Below are positions 35,466-44,337 of a stretch of DNA of 64,000 nucleotides, piece after piece (within the stretch, counting starts at the first letter, position 1; every line of letters starts with the position of its first letter). This DNA comes from Jhaorihella thermophila. Its GTDB lineage: Bacteria > Pseudomonadota > Alphaproteobacteria > Rhodobacterales > Rhodobacteraceae. Under the pieces are notes generated by a model. It did no database searches. It worked only from the letters and a program-made list of their open reading frames with translations, and was not told where the DNA came from. The position numbers were made by a program, and so were the translations under genes. The stretch covers positions 62,001-126,000 of the forward strand of contig NZ_FNVD01000003.1 in NCBI RefSeq assembly GCF_900108275.1. Direction: 5' to 3'.

Positions 35466-36941
35466 ATGCTGGACCGCACGACCGATCTCAAATCCCTGCT
35501 GGACGATCCCACCCTGCTGGAAACCCGCGCCTATGTGGGCGGGACCTGGGTCGAGGGCGAGGGCGGCACCTTCGACGTCACCAACCCCGCCCGCGGCGAC
35601 GTGATCGCGCAGGTCGCAGACCTGAGCCGCGCGCAGGTAGCCGAGGCCATCGCCGCGGCCGAGGCGGCGCAGAAAGACTGGGCCGCCCGTACGGGCAAGG
35701 AACGCGCGGCAGTGATGCGCAAATGGTTCGACCTGATGATGCAGAACGCGCAGGATCTGGGCCGGATCCTCACCGCCGAACAGGGCAAACCGCTGGCCGA
35801 AGCCGTGGGCGAGATCGCCTATGGCGCCTCTTTCGTCGAATTCTTCGGCGAAGAAGCCAAGCGCGTCTATGGCGAGATGATCCCCGGCCACCAGCGGGAC
35901 AAGCGGATCATGGTGCTGAAACAGCCGATCGGCGTGGCCGCGTCGATCACGCCGTGGAACTTTCCCAACGCCATGATCACCCGCAAGGCTGCGCCGGCGC
36001 TGGCCGCCGGCTGCACCTTCGTCGCGCGCCCCGCGGCGGAAACGCCGCTCTCGGCGATCGCACTGGCGGTGCTGGCCGAACGCGCCGGCATCCCCGCGGG
36101 CGTGTTCAACGTGGTGCCCAGCTCGCGCGCCTCGGAGATCGGCAAGGAATTCTGCGAAAACCCCGCCGTGCGCAAGCTCAGCTTCACCGGCTCGACCGAA
36201 GTGGGCCGCATCCTGCTGCGCCAGGCCGCCGACCAGATCAAGAAATGCAGCATGGAGCTGGGCGGCAACGCACCCTTCATCGTGTTTGACGACGCGGATC
36301 TGGACGCGGCGGTCGAAGGCGCGATGATGTGCAAGTTCCGCAATGCCGGCCAGACCTGCGTCTGCGCCAACCGCATCTACGTTCAGGCCGGGGTCTATGA
36401 CGCCTTTGCCGAAAAGCTGGCGGCAGCGGTGAACAAGCTGAGGGTCGGCGACGGTCTGGAAGAGGGCGTGACGACGGGGCCGCTCATCAACCGCGAAGCG
36501 GTCGAAAAGGTGCTGGAGCATCTGGGCGACGTGACCGCCAAGGGCGGCCAGGTGCTGACCGGCGGCAAGCCGCATGCGCTGGGCGGCACCTTCTTCGAGC
36601 CCACCATCGTCACCGGCGTCACCCAGGACATGAAGGTGGCGCGCGAGGAAACCTTCGGCCCGCTCGCGCCGCTCTTCCGGTTCGAGGACGTGGACGAAGT
36701 GATCGAGATGGCCAATGACACGATCTTCGGCCTTGCCGCCTATTTCTATGCCCGCGACCTGTCGCGCGTCTACAAGGTGGCCGAGGCTCTGGAATACGGC
36801 ATCGTCGGCGTGAACACCGGCATCATCTCGACCGAGCTCGGCCCCTTCGGCGGGGTCAAGCAGTCCGGCCTGGGCCGCGAGGGCAGCCATTACGGCATCG
36901 ACGAGTATCTGGAGCTGAAATACGTCTGCCTGTCGGTCTGA
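35466..36941 (+). CDS. gabD: NAD(P)-dependent succinate-semialdehyde dehydrogenase family
   Basis: A 491-residue aldehyde dehydrogenase. The cofactor region is SITPWNFPNAMITRKAAPAL, the general base is in MELGGNAPFIVFDDADLD, and the nucleophile is Cys298 in NAGQTCVCANR; the double cysteine (TCVC) is typical of GabD. It ends with SELGPFGGVKQ-like and GREGSHYGIDEYLELKY motifs. The enzyme oxidises succinate semialdehyde or a similar short semialdehyde to the acid. The ATG at 35466 follows GGAGGAG. It runs in the same direction as the HMG-CoA reductase gene (77 bases later), which may share its transcript. ARPAAETPLSAIA replaces the more usual KPAxxTP, a small variation at the adenine-ribose site. 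Confidence 0.93.
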   Translation: MLDRTTDLKSLLDDPTLLETRAYVGGTWVEGEGGTFDVTNPARGDVIAQVADLSRAQVAEAIAAAEAAQKDWAARTGKERAAVMRKWFDLMMQNAQDLGRILTAEQGKPLAEAVGEIAYGASFVEFFGEEAKRVYGEMIPGHQRDKRIMVLKQPIGVAASITPWNFPNAMITRKAAPALAAGCTFVARPAAETPLSAIALAVLAERAGIPAGVFNVVPSSRASEIGKEFCENPAVRKLSFTGSTEVGRILLRQAADQIKKCSMELGGNAPFIVFDDADLDAAVEGAMMCKFRNAGQTCVCANRIYVQAGVYDAFAEKLAAAVNKLRVGDGLEEGVTTGPLINREAVEKVLEHLGDVTAKGGQVLTGGKPHALGGTFFEPTIVTGVTQDMKVAREETFGPLAPLFRFEDVDEVIEMANDTIFGLAAYFYARDLSRVYKVAEALEYGIVGVNTGIISTELGPFGGVKQSGLGREGSHYGIDEYLELKYVCLSV

Positions 36942-37018
36942 CCGGCGCTCTCCGGGCACTCTCCCGGCGCTTGACAGGAACGCGGGCGCGGTCTTGTCTG
37001 GGCGCCGGGAGGAGACAG

Positions 37019-38272
37019 ATGACCAATTCCAGACTTCCGGGCCTGCACAACCTGCCCCGGGCGGAACGGCTGACGCGGGTGGCGCAGGCGGCAGGGCTGG
37101 ACGCGGCCGCCCGCGCGCATCTCGAGGCTGCCGCCGCCCATGACGGCGAGATCGCCGATCACCTCAGCGAAAACGTCATTTCCGTGATGGCGGTGCCGCT
37201 GGGCGTGGCGACCAACCTGCGGGTGGACGGGCAGGACGTGCTGGTGCCGATGGCGACCGAGGAAAGCTCGGTCGTCGCGGCGGTCTGCAACGGGGCGCGG
37301 GCCTGCCGCGACGCGGGCGGCGTGGTGACCGAGGCCGACCCGCCGCGCATGATCGCGCAGGTGCAGGTGACCGGGCTGGAGGATCTGTCCGCCGCCCGCG
37401 ACGCGGTGCTGGCCCGGCGCGACGAGATCGCCGCGCGCTGCAATGCCTGCGATCCCGTTCTGGTGCGACTCGGCGGCGGGTTTCGCGATGTCGAGGCGCG
37501 GATCGTGCCGCCCTTTCTGGTCCTGCACCTGATCGTGGACGTGCGCGACGCGATGGGGGCCAACACGGTCAACACGATGGCAGAACGCATCGCGCCTTTC
37601 GTCGAGGAGATCACCGGCGGCCGTGTCGGTCTGCGCATCCTGTCGAACCTCGCCGACCGGCGGCTGGTGCGGGCGCGCGCGGTCTGGCCGGCCGAGGTGA
37701 TTGGTGCGGATGTGGTGGACGGGATCTTGTCGGCCTGGGCCTTTGCCGCGGCCGACCCCTATCGCGCGGCCACCCACAACAAGGGGATCATGAACGGTAT
37801 TGATGCCGTTGGGCTGGCCACCGGCAACGATACCCGCGCGCTCGAGGCAGGCGCCCATGCCTTTGCCGCGCAAGGCGGATACGGGCCGCTATCGTCTTAT
37901 GAAAAAACGCCCCAAGGCGACCTGCTCGGCCGGATCGAGCTGCCGATGCCGGTCGGGATCGTGGGCGGCGCCACGCGGGCGCATCCCACGGCGCAGGCCG
38001 CGCTGAAGATCATGGGGGCCACCACCGCCGACCGGCTGGCGCGGGTGATGGCGGCGGTGGGTCTGGTGCAGAACTTCTCGGCGCTCAGGGCGCTGGCGAC
38101 CGAAGGGATCCAGCGCGGGCACATGGGGTTGCATGCCCGCAACGTGGCGATCGCGGCCGGGGCGACGGGGGCGCAGATCGACCGGATCGCGCGGGCGATG
38201 GTGGAACGAGGCGAGATCCGCGAGAACGTGGCACGGACATTGCTGGACGAGATGCCGCGCAAGGGCCGCTGA
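37019..38272 (+). CDS. mvaA: Hydroxymethylglutaryl-CoA reductase, degradative (class II)
   Basis: A 417-residue class II HMG-CoA reductase. Conserved segments: LSENVISVMAVPLGVATNL (substrate), MATEESSVVAAVCNGA (catalytic Glu), VDVRDAMGANTVNTMAE (cofactor), ATHNKGIMNGIDAVGLATG (Lys, then Asp in GNDTRA) and GHMGLHARNVAIAAG (His). Class II enzymes usually work in the oxidative direction, from mevalonate to HMG-CoA with NAD. Alphaproteobacteria make isoprenoids through the MEP pathway, so this enzyme points to mevalonate catabolism. No HMG-CoA lyase lies in the window. GGGAGGAGACAG precedes the ATG at 37019. Confidence 0.95.
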   Translation: MTNSRLPGLHNLPRAERLTRVAQAAGLDAAARAHLEAAAAHDGEIADHLSENVISVMAVPLGVATNLRVDGQDVLVPMATEESSVVAAVCNGARACRDAGGVVTEADPPRMIAQVQVTGLEDLSAARDAVLARRDEIAARCNACDPVLVRLGGGFRDVEARIVPPFLVLHLIVDVRDAMGANTVNTMAERIAPFVEEITGGRVGLRILSNLADRRLVRARAVWPAEVIGADVVDGILSAWAFAAADPYRAATHNKGIMNGIDAVGLATGNDTRALEAGAHAFAAQGGYGPLSSYEKTPQGDLLGRIELPMPVGIVGGATRAHPTAQAALKIMGATTADRLARVMAAVGLVQNFSALRALATEGIQRGHMGLHARNVAIAAGATGAQIDRIARAMVERGEIRENVARTLLDEMPRKGR

Positions 38273-38340
38273 AAGCGCCCCGTAACGGCCACCTTTCCGG
38301 CTATGCCTGCCGGCACCACGGCGCCGGGACCAGTTCGCCC

Positions 38341-38406
38341 CTCTTCATCTTGCGGCAAATACTCCGGGGGAGTCGCCCATACGGGCGACGGGGGCAGCGC
38401 CCCCCT
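38341..38406. repeat. Intergenic hairpin repeat, copy after mvaA
   Basis: CTTCATCTTGCGGCAAATAC is followed by two hairpins: GTCGCCC-ATAC-GGGCGAC (38372-38389) and a GGGGGC-AGC-GCCCCC palindrome (38391-38405). It belongs to the same family as 33804, 48008 and 59266. It lies between mvaA and the amidase on the same strand and may separate their transcripts. Confidence 0.7.
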
Positions 38407-38482
38407 ACCACGCGCAAGGCGAGGCGGTTTTTCTTGCGCTTTCACGACACTGGCCTAGGCTGCGGGGCGGGAGAGGACGACG

Positions 38483-39913
38483 ATGACGAAGATGGACCTG
38501 TGGAAATTGACCGCCCGCGAGACGGCGGACCGGACGCTGGCCGGGGACGTGTCGGTCGAGGCCGTCACGCAGGCCGCCATCGACCGGATGGATGCGGTGA
38601 ACCCGGCGCTCAACGCGGTGGTGGAAAGCCTGGCCGACGAGGCGCTGGAACGCGCCCGCGCCCTTGACCGGCAGCGGGCGGCCGGCGGTCGGCTGGGCCC
38701 GCTGTTCGGCGTTCCGGTGACGATCAAGGTCAACGTGGACCAGAAGGGCCACGCCACCACGAACGGGGTCGAGGCGCTGAGGAACCTGATCGCACCCGCC
38801 AACGCGCCGGTGGTGGACAACCTGCTGAACGCAGGCGCGGTGGTGATCGGGCGCACCAATACACCGGAGTTTTCCTTCCGCGCCGATACCGACAACCCGC
38901 TTTACGGCCGCACCCACAACCCGTGGGGCGACCACATTTCGGCCGGGGGATCCTCGGGCGGCGCGGCGGCGGCGGTGATGGCGGGGATCGGCGCGTTGGG
39001 GCACGGCAACGACATCGGCGGCTCCGTGCGTTTTCCGGCCGCGGCGAACGGGGCGGTGTCGATCAAGCCGGGCCTGGGCCGCGTGCCCGCCTGGAACCCA
39101 AGCCAGAGCGCCGAACGGGGCATGCTGGCGCAGTCGATGTCGGTGCAGGGGCTGATCGCACGCGCGGCGGAGGATCTGAATTTCGCGATGCCGTCCATGG
39201 CAGCGCCCGACCCGCGCGATCCGTTCCACGTGCCCCTGCCCTGGCGCGGCGCGCCGCTGGACGCGCCGATCAAGGTCGGCTTCACCAAGGAAACCTTCGA
39301 GTTCGACCTGCACCCCGAGGTATCGCGGGCGCTGGATATCGCGCGGGATGCTCTGGTGGATGCGGGTTACGAGGTGGTCGAGGTGGACCCACCCCTGCTG
39401 CGCGAGGCCGCGCTGACCGGGTATCGCGCGCTGATGGGCGAAATGCAGGCCTTGATGGGCGAGGATCTGCGCAAATACGGTTCGCCCACGCTGAACGCGA
39501 TTTTTGACGAATATTACGCGCAGTTCCCCCCCTATGAAGGCGCCGACCTGCTGCGCGCTCTCGCCGAACGCAGCCGGTTCGCGCGGGAATGGTCCCTGTT
39601 TCTCGAGGGCTACCCGCTGGTGCTGACACCGTTCCTGCCGCAGCCCTTCTTCCGCCCCGACCGGGATGCGGAAGGCGCCGAGGGCGTGCGCGAGGCATTG
39701 GGTTCGGCGCTGTGGTCCTATTCGATGAACTTCCTCGGCCTGCCGGCGGTCTGCGTGCCGGCGCGGCTGGCCGAACTGAGCGACGGGCCGGTGCCGATCA
39801 ACGTGCAGATCGTAGCGCGGCGCTGGCGCGAGGATCTGGCGATCGACGCGGCCGCGGCGATAGAGGCGCGGGTGGGACGGTTGTGCGACTCGCTCTGGGC
39901 GCGAATGGGGTGA
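38483..39913 (+). CDS. Amidase (amidase signature family)
   Basis: A 476-residue amidase-signature hydrolase. The Ser-cisSer-Lys triad can be located: the lysine in PVTIKVNVDQKG, the cis-Ser in SAGGSSGGAAAAVMAG, and the nucleophile Ser in GHGNDIGGSVRFPAAAN. The N-terminal WKLTARETADRTLAGDVS is typical. Members hydrolyse simple or aryl amides to acid plus ammonia; the substrate is not predictable. GGGAGAGGACGACG precedes the start. Between it and the minus-strand reductive dehalogenase gene (229 bases) I see no further gene. Confidence 0.92.
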   Translation: MTKMDLWKLTARETADRTLAGDVSVEAVTQAAIDRMDAVNPALNAVVESLADEALERARALDRQRAAGGRLGPLFGVPVTIKVNVDQKGHATTNGVEALRNLIAPANAPVVDNLLNAGAVVIGRTNTPEFSFRADTDNPLYGRTHNPWGDHISAGGSSGGAAAAVMAGIGALGHGNDIGGSVRFPAAANGAVSIKPGLGRVPAWNPSQSAERGMLAQSMSVQGLIARAAEDLNFAMPSMAAPDPRDPFHVPLPWRGAPLDAPIKVGFTKETFEFDLHPEVSRALDIARDALVDAGYEVVEVDPPLLREAALTGYRALMGEMQALMGEDLRKYGSPTLNAIFDEYYAQFPPYEGADLLRALAERSRFAREWSLFLEGYPLVLTPFLPQPFFRPDRDAEGAEGVREALGSALWSYSMNFLGLPAVCVPARLAELSDGPVPINVQIVARRWREDLAIDAAAAIEARVGRLCDSLWARMG

Positions 39914-40142
39914 GCGGGATGCCCAGGTGGCGCTGCCCCCTCGGCCCTGGCGATCCGCCCCTCCGTGATGACCACCCCGAAACCGCCAGCCGCCGGTTGA
40001 TCTCGCCCGGAACCGCCGCGAGCCGGCCCTTGCGCACGGATCCCACATCACGCCGCTTTCAACACAGCCGAAATCCGGGCCTTTCGTTGAAACCTCCCAA
40101 GGGTGTCCACCCGACGGGCGGACGGGGCGGCACTCCTCCCCG

Positions 40143-43100
40143 TCACAAATCGATCTCGATCGCGCCGCCGGGCTCGGCCGCCCGGCTCTGGCACAGGATG
40201 ATCGCAGTCTCGCGCTGCCGCTTCGACAGCACGAAATCGCGATGCTCCACCTTGCCCGACACCAGCCCGCACTTGCACACGCCGCAGATCCCGTCGGAAC
40301 ATTTCACATCCACATGGATCCCCGCTTCGTTCAACACTTCCGCCGCGGTCCTGTCCGCGGGCACCACCAGCTCCCGCCCCGACCGCGCCAGCCGCAAAAC
40401 GAAAGCGTGGTTCTCGTAATCGGGTTGCTCGGGCGCGCTGAAATACTCGAAATGCCGCGCCTCTTCGGGGAACCCGACCTGTTCGGCCGCCGCCAGCACC
40501 GCGCTCATGTAACGGTCCGGCCCGCAGGTATAGACGTGCCAGCCGGGGCGATACCCCGACAGGATCGCCTCCAGATCCGCGCGCGTTCCTTCGTCCGAAA
40601 AATGATACACGACCCGATCCGCCCAAGGCGCGGCGGCCAGATCCTTCAGATAGGCGGCTGCGGCACGGCTGGAGCAGGAATAATGCAACTCGAACGCCCG
40701 ACCCAGCGCGTGCAGACGGTGGGCAAAGGCGATCATCGGCGTGATCCCGATGCCCCCGCCCATGAGGAATGTCCGCTCGGCGGTCTCGTCGAGCTCAAAC
40801 AGGTTCACCGGACGCGAGATGAACACCTTGCGCCCCTCGTGAAAGATCCGGTGCAACAGCTTCGACCCGCCGCGCCCCTCGTCCTCGCGCAACACGCCGA
40901 TCTGGTATCGCGTCCGGTCCGCCGGATCGCCCGACAGCGAATATTCCCGCAGGAATTCCGGCGCCACCAGCACGTCGATATGGGCGCCGGCCGTCCATTC
41001 CGGCAGATCGCCGCCGTCCAGCGCACGGAACTCGTACTTGGTGATGTCCGGCGTCATCGGCTCGACCTTCGACACCTCGACCCGGATCACCGGCGATTCG
41101 CCGTCCGCCGTATAGCGGTGGATCACCGACATGTCCCCCCGCGCCAGCCGCTCGCGGTATTCGTAGGCCGGCACCATGGCCCGATAGGCCTCGATCCCCG
41201 CCTCGCGATCCATCGGAAAGGGATAGGGCCAGGGGTGCGGCGCCAGCGGCGCGGGATAGACCGCCAGCGTCTGGTCCTCGTATTTCAGATCCAGATCCTT
41301 CTGCAGCCCGCGCCGGTTCAACGGATGCTGCGAGGGGCGATAGGCCCCGTCGGGCTGCAACTCGATGTCCCACCACCATTTCTTGACGTCGTTCAGCCCG
41401 CCATTGCCCACCGCGTCGTCCAGCCTAGCCAGGGCCGGCGCGGCGGCGGGAATGTGCATCGCGGCCCAGCGGAACGGGGCTTCGGCGAATATGCCTTCGA
41501 GGTTCCACGGGCAGGTCTTCATGCAGCGCCCGCACATCGCGCCGCCGGGCGTGGTGATCCGGTAGGTGGCGCAACGCTGCGAGTCGGATTTCCAGATCTC
41601 GTAGCCGTTGAACATCAGCTTCGGCCCGGCTGTGATTGCGCCGGAGGGACATTCGCGGGCGCATTTGTTGCAGGCCTCGCAGAACGCCTGAAGCCCGAAG
41701 TCGATCGGCTTGTCATGGGTGATGGGCATGTCCGTCGTCACCACGCCCGATTTCAGCCGCGGCCCCAGATATGGGTTCAGGATCACCTCGCCGATGCGGC
41801 TGACCTCGCCCAGCCCCGACAGCAGCAGCAAGGGCGGTTGCAGCACCTCGCCGTCCATCACCGTATGCGCCTTGGCCTTGTAGCCCAGGTTGCGGATCTG
41901 CTGGGCGATGATCCCGCCCAGCAGCGAAAACCGCAGATAAGCGCGCATCGACTGCGCGACGCTGATCCAGTCGTCGCCGCTGGCGCCTTCCATCGTCTCG
42001 TAACCCTGATCGACGATCATGCTGACCGCCTGGTCGTGCGGCGGGTCGATCGGTTCGCCCACGGCGTCGTGCGAATACCAGGCCCAGTCGGGACAGCGCG
42101 ACAGCCCCACCGCGTCGATGCCGAGGAAATAGCTCGCCGCCTTGAGGTTCGCGGCATTGCGTTCGGCATCGGTCGGACGCGGGCCGGGCGCGCTTTCGCC
42201 ATCCTGCAACAGGACAAAGGCCCCCAGCGCCCGGCGCTGGGCAAGGGATGGCGCCGACTTGCGCACATAGTGGCCGCCCTTGGCGCCCTCCTGCACCTTG
42301 GGGCCGAGGTCACCGAACTGGGCGCGGGCGAACATGTCCGTGCGCTTGGGCACACGGGCGACATTGGCCTCGTCGATATAGGTGGTGGGCCGGTCCACGC
42401 GCTTGAGCCGCTCGAACGGGTGGGCGCCGTCCACATAGCGGCGGCGGGCATAGGGGTCGCGGTTCAGCGCCGACTTGGCGTGGCCCAGCCCCAGCTTCCA
42501 CCCCAGCCCGTTCAACGACCGGCCCTGCCGGGACAGGGGCGCCAGCGGCCTGTCATGGGCGATCTCCATCGTCGTCGTCACCGCCGCCACGCCGAACCGC
42601 GGCCCCAGCCAAGGCGCGCGCAACTCGCCTCCCTCAAGGCTCGCCAGCCCCGCCGCCACGGCGAGCCGGTTCAGATCCACCTCCGAGGTGGTGGGCGTAT
42701 GCGCCCGCGCGTCAAAGCCCAGCGCCCTGATGTAGTTGGCGATCACCACCGCCGTTTCCGTGGCGCGGATGCAAGCGCGGTGGTCCTGCGCGTCGAGGAT
42801 CCAGTCGCTGCCGGGTTCGCCCGGCTCGGGGTCGCGCCAGTGTTCGTAAAGGAACAGGATGACATGGGCATGCCCCTCCATCGGGCGCGGCGGCGCCTCC
42901 ATGCTCTCCTTCAGATCGGCCATGATCAGGTCTATGCCACTGGCCAGCGTCTTGGTCTGTCGCGTGCGCAGGGCATGGGCCAGCCGGTCGATATCGGGGT
43001 TGCGGCGAGGGGGTTGCAGGATCGCCGCCGCAGGCAGCGGCCCACACCCCACCATCGAGGCGTCATTGAAATAGCCGAATGCTTTCAGATGGTTGGCGCG

Positions 43101-43352
43101 TTCCACCGGATCGGAGGGGATCTCGGCCCGCGCCGGATTGACGAAACCGTCGCGGATCGCGTCCATCATCGCCTGAAACTCGCCCATCGCGTTGACGATG
43201 CTCTCCGGCCGCTCCGGGCGGTGGAAATCCAGCGCCGGCATCGGCGGAACCGCCGACAGGTCGGGCATCTCGTCCACCCGCTGCAGCCGCTCCAGCGGAT
43301 AGGGGCCCAGATGCACCGGCCGGTTCCGGTCCGAAAAGAATCGAATACCCAT
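40143..43352 (-). CDS. Self-sufficient reductive dehalogenase (RdhA fused to NAD(P)H oxidoreductase)
   Basis: A 1069-residue fusion. The first two-thirds is a cobalamin-dependent RdhA: two nitroreductase-like halves, then two [4Fe-4S] motifs, CEACNKCARECP (Cys558-568) and Cys594 plus CGRCMKTCP (Cys607-614). Tyr426 in WAWYSHDAVG is the probable proton donor, with candidate lysines in GYKAKAHT (492, 494). The last third is a phthalate-dioxygenase-reductase-like unit: FMN barrel (REYSLSG), NAD domain (MGGGIGITPMIA, YTCGPDRYM) and plant-type [2Fe-2S] (CSDGICGVCKC, Cys1018-1026). There is no Tat signal or RdhB anchor, so it is cytoplasmic and catabolic, like BhbA and NpRdhA. Likely substrates are halogenated phenols. 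The ATG at 43352 follows GAAAGG. A LysR gene is divergent. Confidence 0.93.
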   Translation of the reverse strand: MGIRFFSDRNRPVHLGPYPLERLQRVDEMPDLSAVPPMPALDFHRPERPESIVNAMGEFQAMMDAIRDGFVNPARAEIPSDPVERANHLKAFGYFNDASMVGCGPLPAAAILQPPRRNPDIDRLAHALRTRQTKTLASGIDLIMADLKESMEAPPRPMEGHAHVILFLYEHWRDPEPGEPGSDWILDAQDHRACIRATETAVVIANYIRALGFDARAHTPTTSEVDLNRLAVAAGLASLEGGELRAPWLGPRFGVAAVTTTMEIAHDRPLAPLSRQGRSLNGLGWKLGLGHAKSALNRDPYARRRYVDGAHPFERLKRVDRPTTYIDEANVARVPKRTDMFARAQFGDLGPKVQEGAKGGHYVRKSAPSLAQRRALGAFVLLQDGESAPGPRPTDAERNAANLKAASYFLGIDAVGLSRCPDWAWYSHDAVGEPIDPPHDQAVSMIVDQGYETMEGASGDDWISVAQSMRAYLRFSLLGGIIAQQIRNLGYKAKAHTVMDGEVLQPPLLLLSGLGEVSRIGEVILNPYLGPRLKSGVVTTDMPITHDKPIDFGLQAFCEACNKCARECPSGAITAGPKLMFNGYEIWKSDSQRCATYRITTPGGAMCGRCMKTCPWNLEGIFAEAPFRWAAMHIPAAAPALARLDDAVGNGGLNDVKKWWWDIELQPDGAYRPSQHPLNRRGLQKDLDLKYEDQTLAVYPAPLAPHPWPYPFPMDREAGIEAYRAMVPAYEYRERLARGDMSVIHRYTADGESPVIRVEVSKVEPMTPDITKYEFRALDGGDLPEWTAGAHIDVLVAPEFLREYSLSGDPADRTRYQIGVLREDEGRGGSKLLHRIFHEGRKVFISRPVNLFELDETAERTFLMGGGIGITPMIAFAHRLHALGRAFELHYSCSSRAAAAYLKDLAAAPWADRVVYHFSDEGTRADLEAILSGYRPGWHVYTCGPDRYMSAVLAAAEQVGFPEEARHFEYFSAPEQPDYENHAFVLRLARSGRELVVPADRTAAEVLNEAGIHVDVKCSDGICGVCKCGLVSGKVEHRDFVLSKRQRETAIILCQSRAAEPGGAIEIDL

Positions 43353-43412
43353 GCGCACGCCTTTCGATGGTCTCAGCCTTCATCTAGCGCCCGCGTGACA
43401 CGAAATCCATTC

Positions 43413-43431
43413 ATGTCTAATAATAGAACAT
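43413..43431. promoter_or_regulatory. Candidate LysR operator between the dehalogenase and LysR genes
   Basis: In the 79-base divergent gap, ATGTCTA-ATAA-TAGAACAT is an inverted repeat (arms ATGTCTA and TAG-A-ACAT with one bulged base). It lies directly before the LysR start codon and about 60 bases upstream of the dehalogenase ATG, an expected place for a LysR site. The local DNA is AT-rich and probably also contains both promoters. Confidence 0.45.
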
Positions 43432-44337
43432 ATGAAAGATTTCGATTATTCCAGTCTCGACGGCGCGCTGCTGCGCACCTTTCTGACGATCCTCGAGGAA
43501 AGCTCGGTCTCGCGCGCGGCGGATCGGCTGGGGGTGACGCAGTCGGCGGTGAGCCACGCGCTGGCCCGGCTGCGGCGGGTTCTGGGCGATCCGCTCTTCG
43601 TGCGCTCGGGCCAGGGGCTGACGCCGACCGAACGGGCGCTATCGCTGCGCGAGCCGGTACAGCAGGTGCTGGACGGGATGCGGGCGTTGACACACGGGCG
43701 GCCCTTCGACCCGCTGTCGGAACCGCTGCATTTCCGCATCGCCGCCAACGACATGCAGCGCGAGCTGATCTTTCCCCCTCTGTTCCGCGAAACCCGCGCC
43801 GAGGGGATTCGGATGACGCTGGATTTCGTGCCCTCGGGCGTGCCCGACGCGGCGATCCTGCGCCATGACGGCTGCGACCTTCTGCTGACCCCGGTGCCGC
43901 CGGATGCGCCGGATCTGTTCCAGAAGCGGCTTCTGAGCAGCCCGCTGATGATCTACTACGACGCCAGCCGGCGCGCCCCGCCGCGCGACTGGGCGGAATA
44001 CTGCGCCTGCGAACATGTCGAGGTGCGCTTTGCCGGCGGGCGCAGCGCGCAGGTGGTGCTGCGCGGCGTGGGTCAGTCCCGGATCCGCCCGCCGACCGTG
44101 ACCCTGCCCAGCTTCAACGCGATTCCCGCCTTCGTGAAGGGCAGCGACCTGATCTCGACCGACAGCGCGCTGATGAAACGCGGGCCGCTGCGCGATCTCG
44201 ACTGCGCACCCCTGCCCTTCGACTGCCCGCCGGTGTCGATCTTCATGGTCTGGCACGAACGCTCCAACAACGACCCCGCGCATCGCTGGCTTCGGCGGCG
44301 GATCGAGGCCGTCGCGGCACGCTATTCGGATGCCTGA
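43432..44337 (+). CDS. LysR family transcriptional regulator, divergent from the dehalogenase
   Basis: A 301-residue LysR-type regulator. The N-terminal winged helix-turn-helix is LLRTFLTILEESSVSRAADR, then VTQSAVSHALARLRRVLGDP and LFVRSGQGLTPTERA, of the NodD/SyrM-like subgroup. The C-terminal effector-binding domain begins near residue 92 (LHFRIAANDMQRELIFPPL). It shares a 79-base divergent promoter region with the reductive dehalogenase, so it is the likely activator responding to the halogenated substrate or a product. Its 3' end overlaps the end of the convergent second LysR gene by 16 bases. Confidence 0.93.
   Translation: MKDFDYSSLDGALLRTFLTILEESSVSRAADRLGVTQSAVSHALARLRRVLGDPLFVRSGQGLTPTERALSLREPVQQVLDGMRALTHGRPFDPLSEPLHFRIAANDMQRELIFPPLFRETRAEGIRMTLDFVPSGVPDAAILRHDGCDLLLTPVPPDAPDLFQKRLLSSPLMIYYDASRRAPPRDWAEYCACEHVEVRFAGGRSAQVVLRGVGQSRIRPPTVTLPSFNAIPAFVKGSDLISTDSALMKRGPLRDLDCAPLPFDCPPVSIFMVWHERSNNDPAHRWLRRRIEAVAARYSDA

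Noticed and set aside
39914-40142. Short plus-strand frames between the amidase and dehalogenase genes
   Set aside because: No ribosome site, no recognisable protein and Arg/Pro-rich text; treated as non-coding.
40242-43868. A 1208-codon open frame on the plus strand
   Set aside because: It is antisense to the reductive dehalogenase and shows Arg/His/Gly-rich text without any motif.
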